The notes under the pieces are model-generated. The model was not told where the DNA came from. It worked only from the letters and a program-made list of their open reading frames with translations, and searched no databases. 12,818 nucleotides of DNA from an uncultured Rhodoplanes sp. (GTDB lineage: Bacteria > Pseudomonadota > Alphaproteobacteria > Rhizobiales > Xanthobacteraceae), in NCBI GenBank assembly GCA_936924235.1, contig CAKZHN010000362.1, forward strand, positions 1-12,818. The letters run 5' to 3'. The translations under genes and the position numbers were made by a program. Positions 5,054 to 12,157 of the stretch are shown in pieces (positions within the stretch are counted from its first letter, which is position 1; every line of letters begins with the position of its first letter).

Positions 5054-6016
5054 TCAGTTGGGCTCGAGCTGGATGTTTTCCTGGGTGATGATCGGCGCCC
5101 AGCGGGCGCGGTCCTTTTTGATGGTCTCGGCCATCTGTTCGGGCGTGCCTCCGATGGCGCGGACGTTCACCTTGGTGAACGCCTGCCGGCCGGCGTCGGA
5201 TTTCAGATAGTCGTTGATCGCAGCGTTGAGCTGGTCGCGAATTTTGTCGGGCAGGCCTGCCGGCGCGAGAAGGCCGATCCAGGATACGGCCACGACGTCG
5301 AAGCCGCTTTCGCGGGCGGTCGGAATGCTCGGCTGAAAGTCCATGCGTTGCTCGGCCATGACGGCGAGCGCGGTGACGGATTGCACCGCCGGAACGAACG
5401 TCGGCGTGCCGGCCTGAATCTGACCGCTCAGCACGTCGGTCACGACCGCGCCGGGACTGCGATAGGCGACGTAAGTCGCCTTGATGCCGGCTTTCGTCGC
5501 AAACAGCGTGGCGCCGAGATGGCCCATCGATCCGACGCCGGCATGCCCGAAGTTGAGACCGCCCGAATGGCTTTTGCCGTAGGCCGCGAGGTCCGACAGT
5601 GTCTTGAAGCCGAGCTGGGGAGTCGACACGATGACGTTCGGCACGTCGCCCAGCATGACGACCGGCGTGAAATCCCGGTCGGTGTCGTAGGGCACCGACT
5701 TGAACAGCAACTGATAGAGTGCCGCCGGTCCGATCGAGGTGGTGAGCAGCGTATAGCCGTCGGGCCTGGCCTTGGCGACATAGGACGTGCCGACGAGGCC
5801 GCTGCCGCCGGGCCGGTTTTCGACCACGAAGGGCTGTCCGAACTTTTCGCTCAGCGCCTGGGCCACGGCACGCGAGGCCACATCGGCGTTGCCGCCGGCG
5901 CCGAACAGATTGACGATCGTCACCGGCCGTGACGGCCAGTCGCGCTCCTGCGCCTGAGGCGCCCGAACCGTCGCGCCCAATATGAAAAGCGATAACAACC
6001 AAAGCCCGCGCTGCAT
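5054..6016 (-). CDS. Bug family (TctC-type) periplasmic solute receptor, divergent binding motif
   Basis: This is a 320-aa tripartite tricarboxylate receptor-type protein. The chosen start (6016) gives a normal signal peptide (RGLWLLSLFILGATV, cleavage near residue 22); a longer frame to 6088 adds 24 residues that do not look like a leader. Family marks are WPSRPVTIV, GQPFVVENRPGG (60-71), ARPDGYTLL (83-91), the AYRSPGAVVTDVLSG loop (184-198) and a C-terminal helical part. Two ligand-loop positions deviate: the usual PGG is AGG (40-42, though Asp45 remains), and the Asp of the later D-T motif is Pro205. Ligand preference may therefore differ from its three paralogues. It is the first gene of an operon with the hydrolase. 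No TctA or TctB is nearby. Confidence 0.93.
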   Translation of the reverse strand: MQRGLWLLSLFILGATVRAPQAQERDWPSRPVTIVNLFGAGGNADVASRAVAQALSEKFGQPFVVENRPGGSGLVGTSYVAKARPDGYTLLTTSIGPAALYQLLFKSVPYDTDRDFTPVVMLGDVPNVIVSTPQLGFKTLSDLAAYGKSHSGGLNFGHAGVGSMGHLGATLFATKAGIKATYVAYRSPGAVVTDVLSGQIQAGTPTFVPAVQSVTALAVMAEQRMDFQPSIPTARESGFDVVAVSWIGLLAPAGLPDKIRDQLNAAINDYLKSDAGRQAFTKVNVRAIGGTPEQMAETIKKDRARWAPIITQENIQLEPN

Positions 6017-6185
6017 CGATCCATCGCCGGTTGAAACATCGGGTTTTCGACAACCCGAGTATAGGCGAGGGAAGGCCGCTGGCCGCAAGCCCGTTGATGC
6101 AGGTCAATCATGCGCCATCGCGCCGCGGCGCGTTGACGCCGGGCGGGACCGCGAGCAGGGCGGTCGTGCTCGATAGCCTGGATTC
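6017..6185. other. Gap between Bug operon start and PilZ gene end
   Basis: No gene is seen. This GC-rich gap should contain the promoter of the minus-strand Bug-hydrolase operon and the end of the PilZ transcript. No clear consensus promoter or hairpin with a T run was found. Confidence 0.4.
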
Positions 6186-6503
6186 TCAGTACAGACTGTG
6201 ATGCTCGTCGACGAAGTCGATGCCGATCATCACGCCGTCGCGCCACACGATGCGGGCGTTGTGCGCCAGCGTGCCGATCACGACCTGCAGGTCTTTCGGC
6301 AGCGCCACGTCCTGCGGCAATTGCAGCCGGGCGCCGGTGACCGAGTAATCCAGGACCGCGCAGGTCATGGGATCGCGGCCGTCACCCGGATCGAGCCGCA
6401 TGGTGTAGCGTCCGGCAACGCTGGCGCGCGGCGCGTCGCGGCGTTCGTCGATCTGCGCCTCGACGGTTTCAAACTGCTCTGCAGCGGTGTTATTGCTGAT
6501 CAT
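6186..6503 (-). CDS. PilZ domain protein (probable c-di-GMP receptor)
   Basis: This 105-aa single-domain protein carries both PilZ binding signatures: the RxxxR motif (R22-DAP-R26, within DERRDAPR) and the DxSxxG motif (D52, S54, G57 in LDYSVTGARL). This predicts binding of cyclic di-GMP. The rest forms the beta barrel, ending RIVWRDGVMIGIDFVDE. PilZ proteins relay c-di-GMP to motility, envelope or polysaccharide systems; no partner is evident here. ATG 6503 is preferred because GGATGGGGAC precedes it at good spacing; an ATG three codons earlier (6512) has only an AGG touching it. The same frame stays open to 6890, but that part overlaps the small membrane-protein gene and is not coding. It probably shares a transcript with that gene, 29 bases upstream. 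Confidence 0.88.
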   Translation of the reverse strand: MISNNTAAEQFETVEAQIDERRDAPRASVAGRYTMRLDPGDGRDPMTCAVLDYSVTGARLQLPQDVALPKDLQVVIGTLAHNARIVWRDGVMIGIDFVDEHHSLY

Positions 6504-6532
6504 GGTCCCCATCCTGTGATCGGCTTCAAGAC

Positions 6533-6796
6533 CTACAATTGTTTCGATGGCGGCGTGGCGGTGCCGTCTTTCAGCAGCCGCTGGAGCGACGCGTCGATGC
6601 GCTGCTGCAGGGCGGCCATCTCGCGATCCGTAGCGATCGGGCGGTCGAGCAGGCTCGGCCATTCCTCGACCCAGGGATTGTCCCATGGCTCGCTGGCGCT
6701 GCCGGTCTGGCTGATCATGAGGGCCGGCGCGAGCGCGATCATCACCGCGCCCACCGCGAACGCACTCCAGGTGCGATTGTTGAGAAGCCTGTCCAC
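6533..6796 (-). CDS. Small membrane-anchored or secreted protein, unrecognised
   Basis: The frame begins with GTG at 6796 and encodes 87 residues. The N-terminus has a short basic part (MDRLLNNRTW) followed by a hydrophobic stretch (AFAVGAVMIALAPALMI, about residues 12-28) and SAS-EP, which could be a signal peptide cleavage site or a membrane anchor. The remaining 50 residues hold tryptophans (EPWDNPWVEEWPSLLDRP) and an amphipathic helix (REMAALQQRIDASLQRLLKD). No family is recognised. It lies 29 bases upstream of the PilZ gene on the same strand, so co-transcription is likely. The GTG start has only a weak ribosome site (GGCGGAT). Confidence 0.65.
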   Translation of the reverse strand: MDRLLNNRTWSAFAVGAVMIALAPALMISQTGSASEPWDNPWVEEWPSLLDRPIATDREMAALQQRIDASLQRLLKDGTATPPSKQL

Positions 6797-7052
6797 TGGA
6801 CGATCCGCCCCGTCTTCGAACTTTTGACATGCTTACACCACGGACGTGGAGATCGGCTTGAAGCGCTCGGTGCAATTGCGCGGAGCGCATTAATCGAAAA
6901 TTTGTTGTGCGGCGCGTGGTGTCGTTTCCCGGGGAGAAGAACTCGCATCGTCTGCGTCGCTTTGCCCGCTTTGCGGCAAGTGCGGCGCGGTTTTCAGCGG
7001 CGTTAGAACCCTGCTAACCTTGCCGCACTCAAGGCCCGGGAACACTTCATTC
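6797..7052. promoter_or_regulatory. Divergent region with alternative leader hairpins
   Basis: This is the 256-base gap between two divergent genes. It contains a small palindrome CCACG-GA-CGTGG (6838-6849). On the Bug side, TGCGGCAAG (6972-6980) can pair with CTTGCCGCA (7019-7027), or the overlapping AGTGCGGC (6979-6986) can pair with GCCGCACT (7022-7029). The two pairings exclude each other because they share the downstream arm. Promoters are expected here but none matches a consensus well. Confidence 0.4.
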
Positions 7053-8024
7053 ATGCAACTCAATCGACGCCGCGCGCTGGCGCTCTCCGGCGCTTTCGCC
7101 GCGGGCTTGGCGTGTCCCGCTTTCGCACAACAGAACTGGCCGCAGCGTGCGCTGCGCATCCTGATCGGCACGTCGCCGGGCGGCAGCCCCGATATTGTCG
7201 GACGTCTTCTTGCCGACAAGCTCGCCGAGCGGCTCGGCCAGTCGGTGACGGTCGAGAACAACACCGGCGGCGGGGGCGGGATTGCCGCAAGCATCGTGTC
7301 GCACGCGCCGCCCGACGGCTATTCGATGACGCTCCTGACGGCGGGCTATGCCAGCGGCGCTGCGGTCGGCAAGTTTCCGTTCGACGGCGACGACACCTTC
7401 GGCTTCCTCAGCATGGTGTGCGCCTATCCGTTCGTCTATCAGGTGCCGAAGGACTCGCCGATCAAGTCGTTTCCCGATCTGCTCGAGCGCGCCAAGGCGA
7501 ACCCCGGCAAGATCACCTATGTGATCACCTCGCTCGGCTCGATCTACCACCTGATCGGCAGCTGGGTGAACGCCAAGGCCGGCGTCGACATCGTGCCGGT
7601 GCCGTATCGCGGCTCGGCCGCGGCGGTGACCGATGTGCTGTCGGGCCGCGTCGACGTGATGCTGGACACCGCGACCTCGGGCTTCCCGCGCATCGCCAAC
7701 GGCCAGTTCCGGGCGCTCGCCGTGACGTCGCCCGCGCGTTTTCCGCTGCTGCCGGAGGCGCCGACCGTGGCCGAGACGCTGCCGGGCGTGCACTACATGT
7801 CCTGGCTCGGCATGGCGACCGCGCCGCGCACGCCGAAGCCGATCGTCGAGCGGCTGAACGCCGAACTCCGCGCCGCATTGGCGCTGCCCGACGTGCAGGC
7901 CAAGCTGAAGGAGGGCGGCAACATCGCGACGCCCACCACGCCGGAGGAAATGCGCGACCAGATCGCTGGCGAGATCGCCAATTGGAAGCAACTGATCGAA
8001 ACCAATAACATTAAAGTTCAATAG
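7053..8024 (+). CDS. Bug family (TctC-type) periplasmic solute receptor
   Basis: This 323-aa exported receptor has an N-terminal NRRRALALSGAFAAG leader with cleavage likely after AFA (residue 25). The three arginines make Tat export possible, though Sec cannot be excluded. Family motifs are ALRILIGTSPGGSPDIVGRL (33-52, ligand-loop Asp47), GQSVTVENNTGGGGG, APPDGYSM, VPVPYRGSAAAVTDVLSG and the second loop Asp (VMLDTATSG). The translation frame extends to a TTG at 7020, but ATG 7053 gives the normal leader. Bug receptors bind small carboxylates (for example aspartate, nicotinate, terephthalate), mostly for tripartite TctAB carriers; none is encoded here. The ligand is unknown. It lies 113 bases upstream of a second Bug gene on the same strand. 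Confidence 0.94.
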   Translation: MQLNRRRALALSGAFAAGLACPAFAQQNWPQRALRILIGTSPGGSPDIVGRLLADKLAERLGQSVTVENNTGGGGGIAASIVSHAPPDGYSMTLLTAGYASGAAVGKFPFDGDDTFGFLSMVCAYPFVYQVPKDSPIKSFPDLLERAKANPGKITYVITSLGSIYHLIGSWVNAKAGVDIVPVPYRGSAAAVTDVLSGRVDVMLDTATSGFPRIANGQFRALAVTSPARFPLLPEAPTVAETLPGVHYMSWLGMATAPRTPKPIVERLNAELRAALALPDVQAKLKEGGNIATPTTPEEMRDQIAGEIANWKQLIETNNIKVQ

Positions 8025-8072
8025 GCCGCAGGCGGTTTGGGCTTGGCGCTCCGCGCCGGGCCGCGTAATTTC

Positions 8073-8090
8073 AACGAACAAGAAACGAAC
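8073..8090 (+). repeat. Direct repeat AACGAAC with 11-base period upstream of a Bug gene
   Basis: AACGAAC occurs at 8073-8079 and 8084-8090, a spacing of one helical turn, 48 to 65 bases before the start of the next Bug gene. Such phased repeats can be sites for a regulator, but it may be chance. A six-bp stem GCGGGC/GCCCGC (8102-8120) follows it. Confidence 0.35.
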
Positions 8091-8137
8091 GACAGGCCGG
8101 TGCGGGCATTCCGCGCCCGCGACAGGGAGCGACCGAG

Positions 8138-9112
8138 ATGATGAAGCGCCGTGACTTTCTGCGAGTGTCGGCCGGAGGCCTGATCGCCGCGCCGTTTATC
8201 AGCACGCGGGCCTGGGCAGCCTATCCGGACAAGCAGATCCACTGGATCGTGCCTTATCCGCCGGGCGGCACCACCGACATCCTGGCGCGGCTGGTCGCAC
8301 AATTCCTGTCGGACCGGCTCGGCCAGCAGTTCGTGATCGAGAACCGGGCCGGCGGCGGCAACAACATCGGCACCGACGCCGTGGTGCGCGCCGCGCCCGA
8401 CGGCTACACGGTGCTGCTGGTCAATCCGGCGAACGGCATCAACACGTCGCTCTACAAGAAGCTGCCGTTCAACTTCGTCACCGACATCGCGCCGATGGCC
8501 GGGATCACCCGCGTGCCGAACGTGATGGAGGTCAATCCGAACGTTCCGGCCAAGACCGTGGCGGAGTTCATCACCTACGCCAAGGCCAACCCCGGCAAGA
8601 TCAACATGGCGTCGTCCGGCATCGGCACCTCGGTGCATCTCTCCGGCGAATTGTTCATGGCGATGACCGGCGTGAAGATGACCCACGTGCCGTACAAGGG
8701 CGCGGCTCCGGCGTTGATCGACATGCTGTCCAACCAGTGCCAGGTGTTCTTCGACAATCTGCCGTCGTCGATCGAGCATATCCGCGGCGGCAAGCTTCGC
8801 GCGCTCGCCGTGACCACCGACGTGCGCTCGCCGGCGCTGCCCGATGTGCCGACCGTCGCCGACACCGTGAAGGGCTACGAGGCCAGCGCCTGGTTCGGCA
8901 TGGGCGCGCCGAAGGGCACGCCGCCGGAGGTCATCGCGGTGATGAACAAGGCGATGAACGACGCGCTCTCCGACCCGAAGCTGATCGCGCGACTGGCCGA
9001 TCTCGGCGGCGTGCCGATGAAGGGCTCGGCGGAGGACTTCGGCAAGGTCATCGTGTCCGAGACCGAGAAGTGGAAGAAGGTCGTCGAGTTCTCCGGCGCG
9101 TCCGTCGAATAG
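8138..9112 (+). CDS. Bug family (TctC-type) periplasmic solute receptor with Tat signal
   Basis: This 324-aa receptor starts MMKRRDFLRVSAGG. The twin-arginine motif RRDFLR followed by a weakly hydrophobic stretch and AWA-A indicates Tat export, cleavage near residue 27. Family marks are IHWIVPYPPGGTTDILARL (34-52, Asp47), GQQFVIENRAGGG, AAPDGYTVLLV, VPYKGAAPALIDML and the loop VFFDNLPSS with its Asp. All ligand-loop features are intact. The start is supported by GGGAG upstream at useful spacing; a second ATG follows directly, so the first codon is uncertain by one. It probably belongs to the same transcription direction as the preceding Bug gene. Its stop is only 9 bases from that of a convergent fourth Bug gene, with no terminator between. 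Confidence 0.95.
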   Translation: MMKRRDFLRVSAGGLIAAPFISTRAWAAYPDKQIHWIVPYPPGGTTDILARLVAQFLSDRLGQQFVIENRAGGGNNIGTDAVVRAAPDGYTVLLVNPANGINTSLYKKLPFNFVTDIAPMAGITRVPNVMEVNPNVPAKTVAEFITYAKANPGKINMASSGIGTSVHLSGELFMAMTGVKMTHVPYKGAAPALIDMLSNQCQVFFDNLPSSIEHIRGGKLRALAVTTDVRSPALPDVPTVADTVKGYEASAWFGMGAPKGTPPEVIAVMNKAMNDALSDPKLIARLADLGGVPMKGSAEDFGKVIVSETEKWKKVVEFSGASVE

Positions 9113-9121
9113 CCGGACGGG

Positions 9122-10120
9122 TCATTCCGCCTTGATGCCCATCTCGTCGATCAGCTTGCCGTAGGTCGCGGTGAAGTCGTCGATGTATCGCTTGAGGTTC
9201 GCGGGCGTGTTCTCGCGAGCCTCGGCCACATCGAGTCCGAAGCCGGTCAGGCGCTCGCGCACCTCCTTGTTGTCCAGCGCGACCGTGAACTCCTTGTTGA
9301 GAGCAGCCTGGATCGGCTCCGGAATGCCTTTGGGGCCGAGCACGAAGATCCGGATGTCGGCGGTGTAGTCGATGCCCGATTCCTTGACGGTCGGGGTGTC
9401 GGGCAGCTTCGCCAGGCGCCGCTCGCCGGTCACGGCGAGCGCGATGAGCCGTCCTTCGACGATATGCGGCAGGGACAGCGTCGGCGTGTCGAAGGTGAGC
9501 TGCACGTCATTCTGCAGCAGCGCCTGGACCATCGGGGCGTTGCCGCGATACGGCACGTGGACCATGTCGAGCTTCGCGACTTTGGCGAATTGCGCGCCGG
9601 GGAGATGCTGCGGACCGCCAATGCCCGATGAGCCCCAGTTGATTTTGCCCGGGTTGGCCCGCACGTAGGCCAGAAATTCCGCGAAGGTCTTGAAGCGCGA
9701 TGCGCTCGCCGGATTCGTCGCCATCACCAGCATGGTGGAATAGATGCTCGCGATCGGCGTGAAATCGTTGCTCGGATGCCAGGGCAGCTTCGACAGCGCC
9801 GGCAGCGTCGCGTGCGAGTTGGTGGTGGCGAGCAGCGTCGTACCGTCCGGCTCGGACCGCATCAGCTCGTTGACCGCGAGCGCGCCGCCTGCGCCGGGCT
9901 TGGATTCGACGAGCACCGGCTGGCCGGTCTGCTCGCTGATCTTCTGCCCAACAATGCGGGCGACCACATCGACGCCGCCGCCGGGCGCGAATGGCACCAG
10001 CAGGCGGATCGGACGGTTGGGCAGCTTCGCTTGGGCAGAGGCGTCGTCAAAAGCGGCGACCGCGGTGCCGAGCAGCAGGGCGGCCAACAACAGGCTTCGC
10101 AACGGGTTTCCTCGCCGCAT
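9122..10120 (-). CDS. Bug family (TctC-type) periplasmic solute receptor
   Basis: This 332-aa receptor has a Sec signal peptide (RRGNPLRSLLLAALLLGTAV, cleavage probably after ASA, residue 29). Family motifs are PIRLLVPFAPGGGVDVVARI (37-56, Asp51), GQPVLVESKPGAGG, SEPDGTTLLAT, HVPYRGNAPMVQALL and the loop LTFDTPTLS. The start at 10120 has a very strong Shine-Dalgarno sequence (GGGAGGGG). It is divergently arranged from the IlvD/Edd sugar-acid dehydratase with 141 bases between, so a shared control region is possible and an aldonate or related acid is a plausible ligand, by inference only. No TctA or TctB genes are in the window. Confidence 0.94.
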   Translation of the reverse strand: MRRGNPLRSLLLAALLLGTAVAAFDDASAQAKLPNRPIRLLVPFAPGGGVDVVARIVGQKISEQTGQPVLVESKPGAGGALAVNELMRSEPDGTTLLATTNSHATLPALSKLPWHPSNDFTPIASIYSTMLVMATNPASASRFKTFAEFLAYVRANPGKINWGSSGIGGPQHLPGAQFAKVAKLDMVHVPYRGNAPMVQALLQNDVQLTFDTPTLSLPHIVEGRLIALAVTGERRLAKLPDTPTVKESGIDYTADIRIFVLGPKGIPEPIQAALNKEFTVALDNKEVRERLTGFGLDVAEARENTPANLKRYIDDFTATYGKLIDEMGIKAE

Positions 10121-10261
10121 CGTCCCCTCCCGATTTTTCTGCCGAGCTTTTGCTCTGGCTGAAGTCTATCGGCGCCCTCTATGGATTGGAATGAGACCAA
10201 GATGGTGCGACACTTGCGCGACGCCGAAGAGTTCGTGCCACAAAGAGTTCACGAGGAAACG
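10121..10261. promoter_or_regulatory. Divergent control region of Bug receptor and dehydratase
   Basis: These 141 bases separate divergent starts. They include the direct repeat AAGAGTTC at 10227-10234 and 10243-10250 (period 16), placed just before the dehydratase ribosome site GAGGA (10252-10256). The frame of the dehydratase is open back to 10181, but that part has poor composition and is taken as leader. No clear -35/-10 pair was picked. Confidence 0.4.
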
Positions 10262-11986
10262 ATGACCCGCAAGAAGCCCGAAGACCTCCGCAGCCACCGC
10301 TGGCTCGGCGTGTCCGACATGCGCTCGTTCGGCCACCGCTCGCGGCTGCGGCAGATCGGCTACGACTCGGAGGATTGGACCGGCAAGCCGGTGATCGGGA
10401 TCATCAACACCTGGAGCGAGATCAATCCGTGCCACGCGCACCTGCGGGTGCGCGCCGAAAACGTCAAACGCGGCGTGCTGCAGGCCGGCGGCTTCCCGAT
10501 CGAGCTGCCGGCGATGTCGCTGTCGGAAACCATGGTGAAGCCGACGACCATGCTCTATCGCAACTTCCTCGCGATGGAGACCGAGGAGCTGCTGCGCAGC
10601 CATCCGCTCGACGGCGCCGTGTTGATGGGCGGCTGCGACAAGACCACGCCCGGTCTGGTGATGGGCGCGATCAGCATGGGGATTCCGGCGATCTACATTC
10701 CAGCAGGTCCGATGCTGCGCGGAAACTGGAATGGCCAGTATCTCGGCTCGGGCTCGGATGTCTGGAAATACTGGACCGAGAAGCGCGCCGGCAACATCAA
10801 CGACGAGCAGTGGGACGAGATCGAAGGCGGCATCGCGCGTTCGTTCGGCACCTGCATGGTGATGGGCACCGCCGCAACCATGATGGCGATCACCGAAGCG
10901 CTGGGGCTGGCGTTACCCGGTTCGTCGTCCATTCCAGCGGCCGACTCCAACCACCCGCGCATGTGCGGCGTGGCCGGACGGCGCATCGTCGAGATGGTGT
11001 GGGAGGATCTCACGCCCGACAAGATCCTGACACCCGCCGCCTTCGACAACGCCATCAAGGTTCACATGGCGATGGGTGGCTCGACCAACGCCATCATCCA
11101 TGTGGTGGCGATGGCGCGGCGCGCCGGCATCCCGGTTGACATGGAGACGTTCGACCGGTTGTCGCGGCAGATCCCGGTGCTCGCCAATGTGCGGCCGTCG
11201 GGCAAATACCTGATGGAGGACTTCTTCTACGCCGGCGGCCTGCGCGCAATGATGCAGAACCTGCGCGAGAAGCTTGATCTGTCCTGCATCACCGTCACTG
11301 GCAAGACCGTCGGCGAGAACATCGAAGGCGCCAAGGTCCATATCCCTGACGTGATCCATTCGCTCAATGATCCGATTTATGCCGAGGGCGCGACCGCGGT
11401 GCTGAAGGGCAACCTGGCGCCCAATGGCTGCGTCATCAAGCCGGCGGCCGCCGATCCGCGGTTCCTCAAGCACCGCGGCAAGGCGATCGCGTTCGAGAAC
11501 TACGACCACATGATGCGCGAGCTCGAGCGCGACGATCTCGACGTCACGCCGGACCATATTCTCGTCCTCAAGAACGCCGGGCCGAAGGGCGGCCCGGGCA
11601 TGCCGGAATGGGGCATGCTCCCGATGCCCAAGCGCCTTTTGGGGCAGGGCGTGCGTGACATGATCCGCATCTCGGACGGCCGCATGAGCGGTACAAGCTA
11701 CGGAGCCTGCATCCTGCATGTCGCACCGGAAAGCTTCGTCGGCGGTCCGTTGAACTTCGTGCAGACCGGTGACGAGATCGAGATCGACGTCGACAAGCGG
11801 ATGATCCACCTGCACGTCAGCGACGCCGAGCTGGCCCGCCGCAAGGCGGCCTGGACGCCGCCGGCACCCAAATACCCGCGCGGCTATGGCGCGATGTTCT
11901 CCGAGCACATCAACCAGGCCGACCAGGGCTGCGACCTGGATTTCCTGCAGGGTAAGGCCAAGATGCCCGAGCCGGAGATTCATTAA
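10262..11986 (+). CDS. IlvD/Edd family dehydratase, L-arabinonate dehydratase-like
   Basis: This 574-aa cytoplasmic iron-sulfur enzyme dehydrates a 2,3-dihydroxy acid to a 2-keto-3-deoxy acid. Three cluster cysteines are present: Cys57 (NPCHAH), Cys125 (GGCDKTTPG) and Cys198 (SFGTCMVMG). Likely magnesium ligands are Glu89, Asp126, Lys127 and Glu449, and the probable catalytic serine is Ser476 (SDGRMSG). From memory, these fit the residues of Rhizobium L-arabinonate dehydratase (Cys59/127/200, Glu91, Asp128, Lys129, Glu453, Ser480) with a small constant offset, so a sugar-acid substrate is favoured over branched-chain amino acid synthesis. The exact sugar acid is not decided. ATG 10262 is chosen for its GAGGA site and because family homology starts at SHRWLGVSDMRSFGHRSR. 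The divergent Bug receptor may supply the substrate. Confidence 0.95.
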   Translation: MTRKKPEDLRSHRWLGVSDMRSFGHRSRLRQIGYDSEDWTGKPVIGIINTWSEINPCHAHLRVRAENVKRGVLQAGGFPIELPAMSLSETMVKPTTMLYRNFLAMETEELLRSHPLDGAVLMGGCDKTTPGLVMGAISMGIPAIYIPAGPMLRGNWNGQYLGSGSDVWKYWTEKRAGNINDEQWDEIEGGIARSFGTCMVMGTAATMMAITEALGLALPGSSSIPAADSNHPRMCGVAGRRIVEMVWEDLTPDKILTPAAFDNAIKVHMAMGGSTNAIIHVVAMARRAGIPVDMETFDRLSRQIPVLANVRPSGKYLMEDFFYAGGLRAMMQNLREKLDLSCITVTGKTVGENIEGAKVHIPDVIHSLNDPIYAEGATAVLKGNLAPNGCVIKPAAADPRFLKHRGKAIAFENYDHMMRELERDDLDVTPDHILVLKNAGPKGGPGMPEWGMLPMPKRLLGQGVRDMIRISDGRMSGTSYGACILHVAPESFVGGPLNFVQTGDEIEIDVDKRMIHLHVSDAELARRKAAWTPPAPKYPRGYGAMFSEHINQADQGCDLDFLQGKAKMPEPEIH

Positions 11987-12015
11987 ATCTGCAAACGGGC
12001 CTGTGCGGCGGCGTC

Positions 12016-12038
12016 CCCCGGCAAGCTAACAGCCGGGG
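12016..12038 (+). terminator. Possible terminator after the dehydratase gene
   Basis: CCCCGGC (12016-12022) pairs perfectly with GCCGGGG (12032-12038) around a 9-base loop, 30 bases after the stop. A T run (TATTTTT, 12047-12053) follows but starts about 8 bases beyond the stem, which is further than in a standard intrinsic terminator. Confidence 0.45.
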
Positions 12039-12096
12039 ATTGCTGGTATTTTTCGGATTCCCAGCAAATCTCTTGATGCAAATCGTCCGGGTCCCG

Positions 12097-12129
12097 TTAC
12101 CGGATCGGTAAGGCGCTGCCGCCTATAGT
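12097..12129 (+). promoter_or_regulatory. Palindrome and -10-like box before the small membrane protein gene
   Basis: TTACCG-GAT-CGGTAA (12097-12111) is a perfect inverted repeat, and TATAGT (12124-12129) resembles a -10 box, about 29 bases before the ATG at 12158. The palindrome overlies the region where a -35 element would be, which suits a repressor site. No binding protein can be named. Confidence 0.4.
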
Positions 12130-12157
12130 CGGACAACCCAGTAAGGCCGCGTCAATC

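Noticed and set aside
4063..5088. Long plus-strand open frame (341 codons) opposite the hydrolase gene
   Set aside because: Arginine/alanine-rich translation with no family likeness; the minus strand encodes a clear dienelactone hydrolase with an intact triad.
4889..5932. Long plus-strand open frame opposite the first Bug gene
   Set aside because: Antisense shadow in GC-rich DNA; no ribosome site or recognisable domain.
5034..6107. Minus-strand open frame (357 codons) overlapping the first Bug gene in another frame
   Set aside because: Arginine-rich out-of-frame translation; the Bug frame has a signal peptide and family motifs.
6186..6890. A 234-codon version of the PilZ gene
   Set aside because: The extra N-terminal part overlaps the 87-aa membrane-protein gene and is low-complexity; the ATG at 6503 has its own ribosome site.
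7047..8081. Minus-strand open frame (344 codons) opposite the second Bug gene
   Set aside because: His/Arg-rich mirror of a real gene with no family features.
8018..8779. Minus-strand open frame opposite the third Bug gene
   Set aside because: Antisense shadow of the same type; the coding strand is clear.
10913..11983. Minus-strand open frame (356 codons) opposite the dehydratase
   Set aside because: Antisense shadow; the plus strand carries all catalytic residues of IlvD/Edd.
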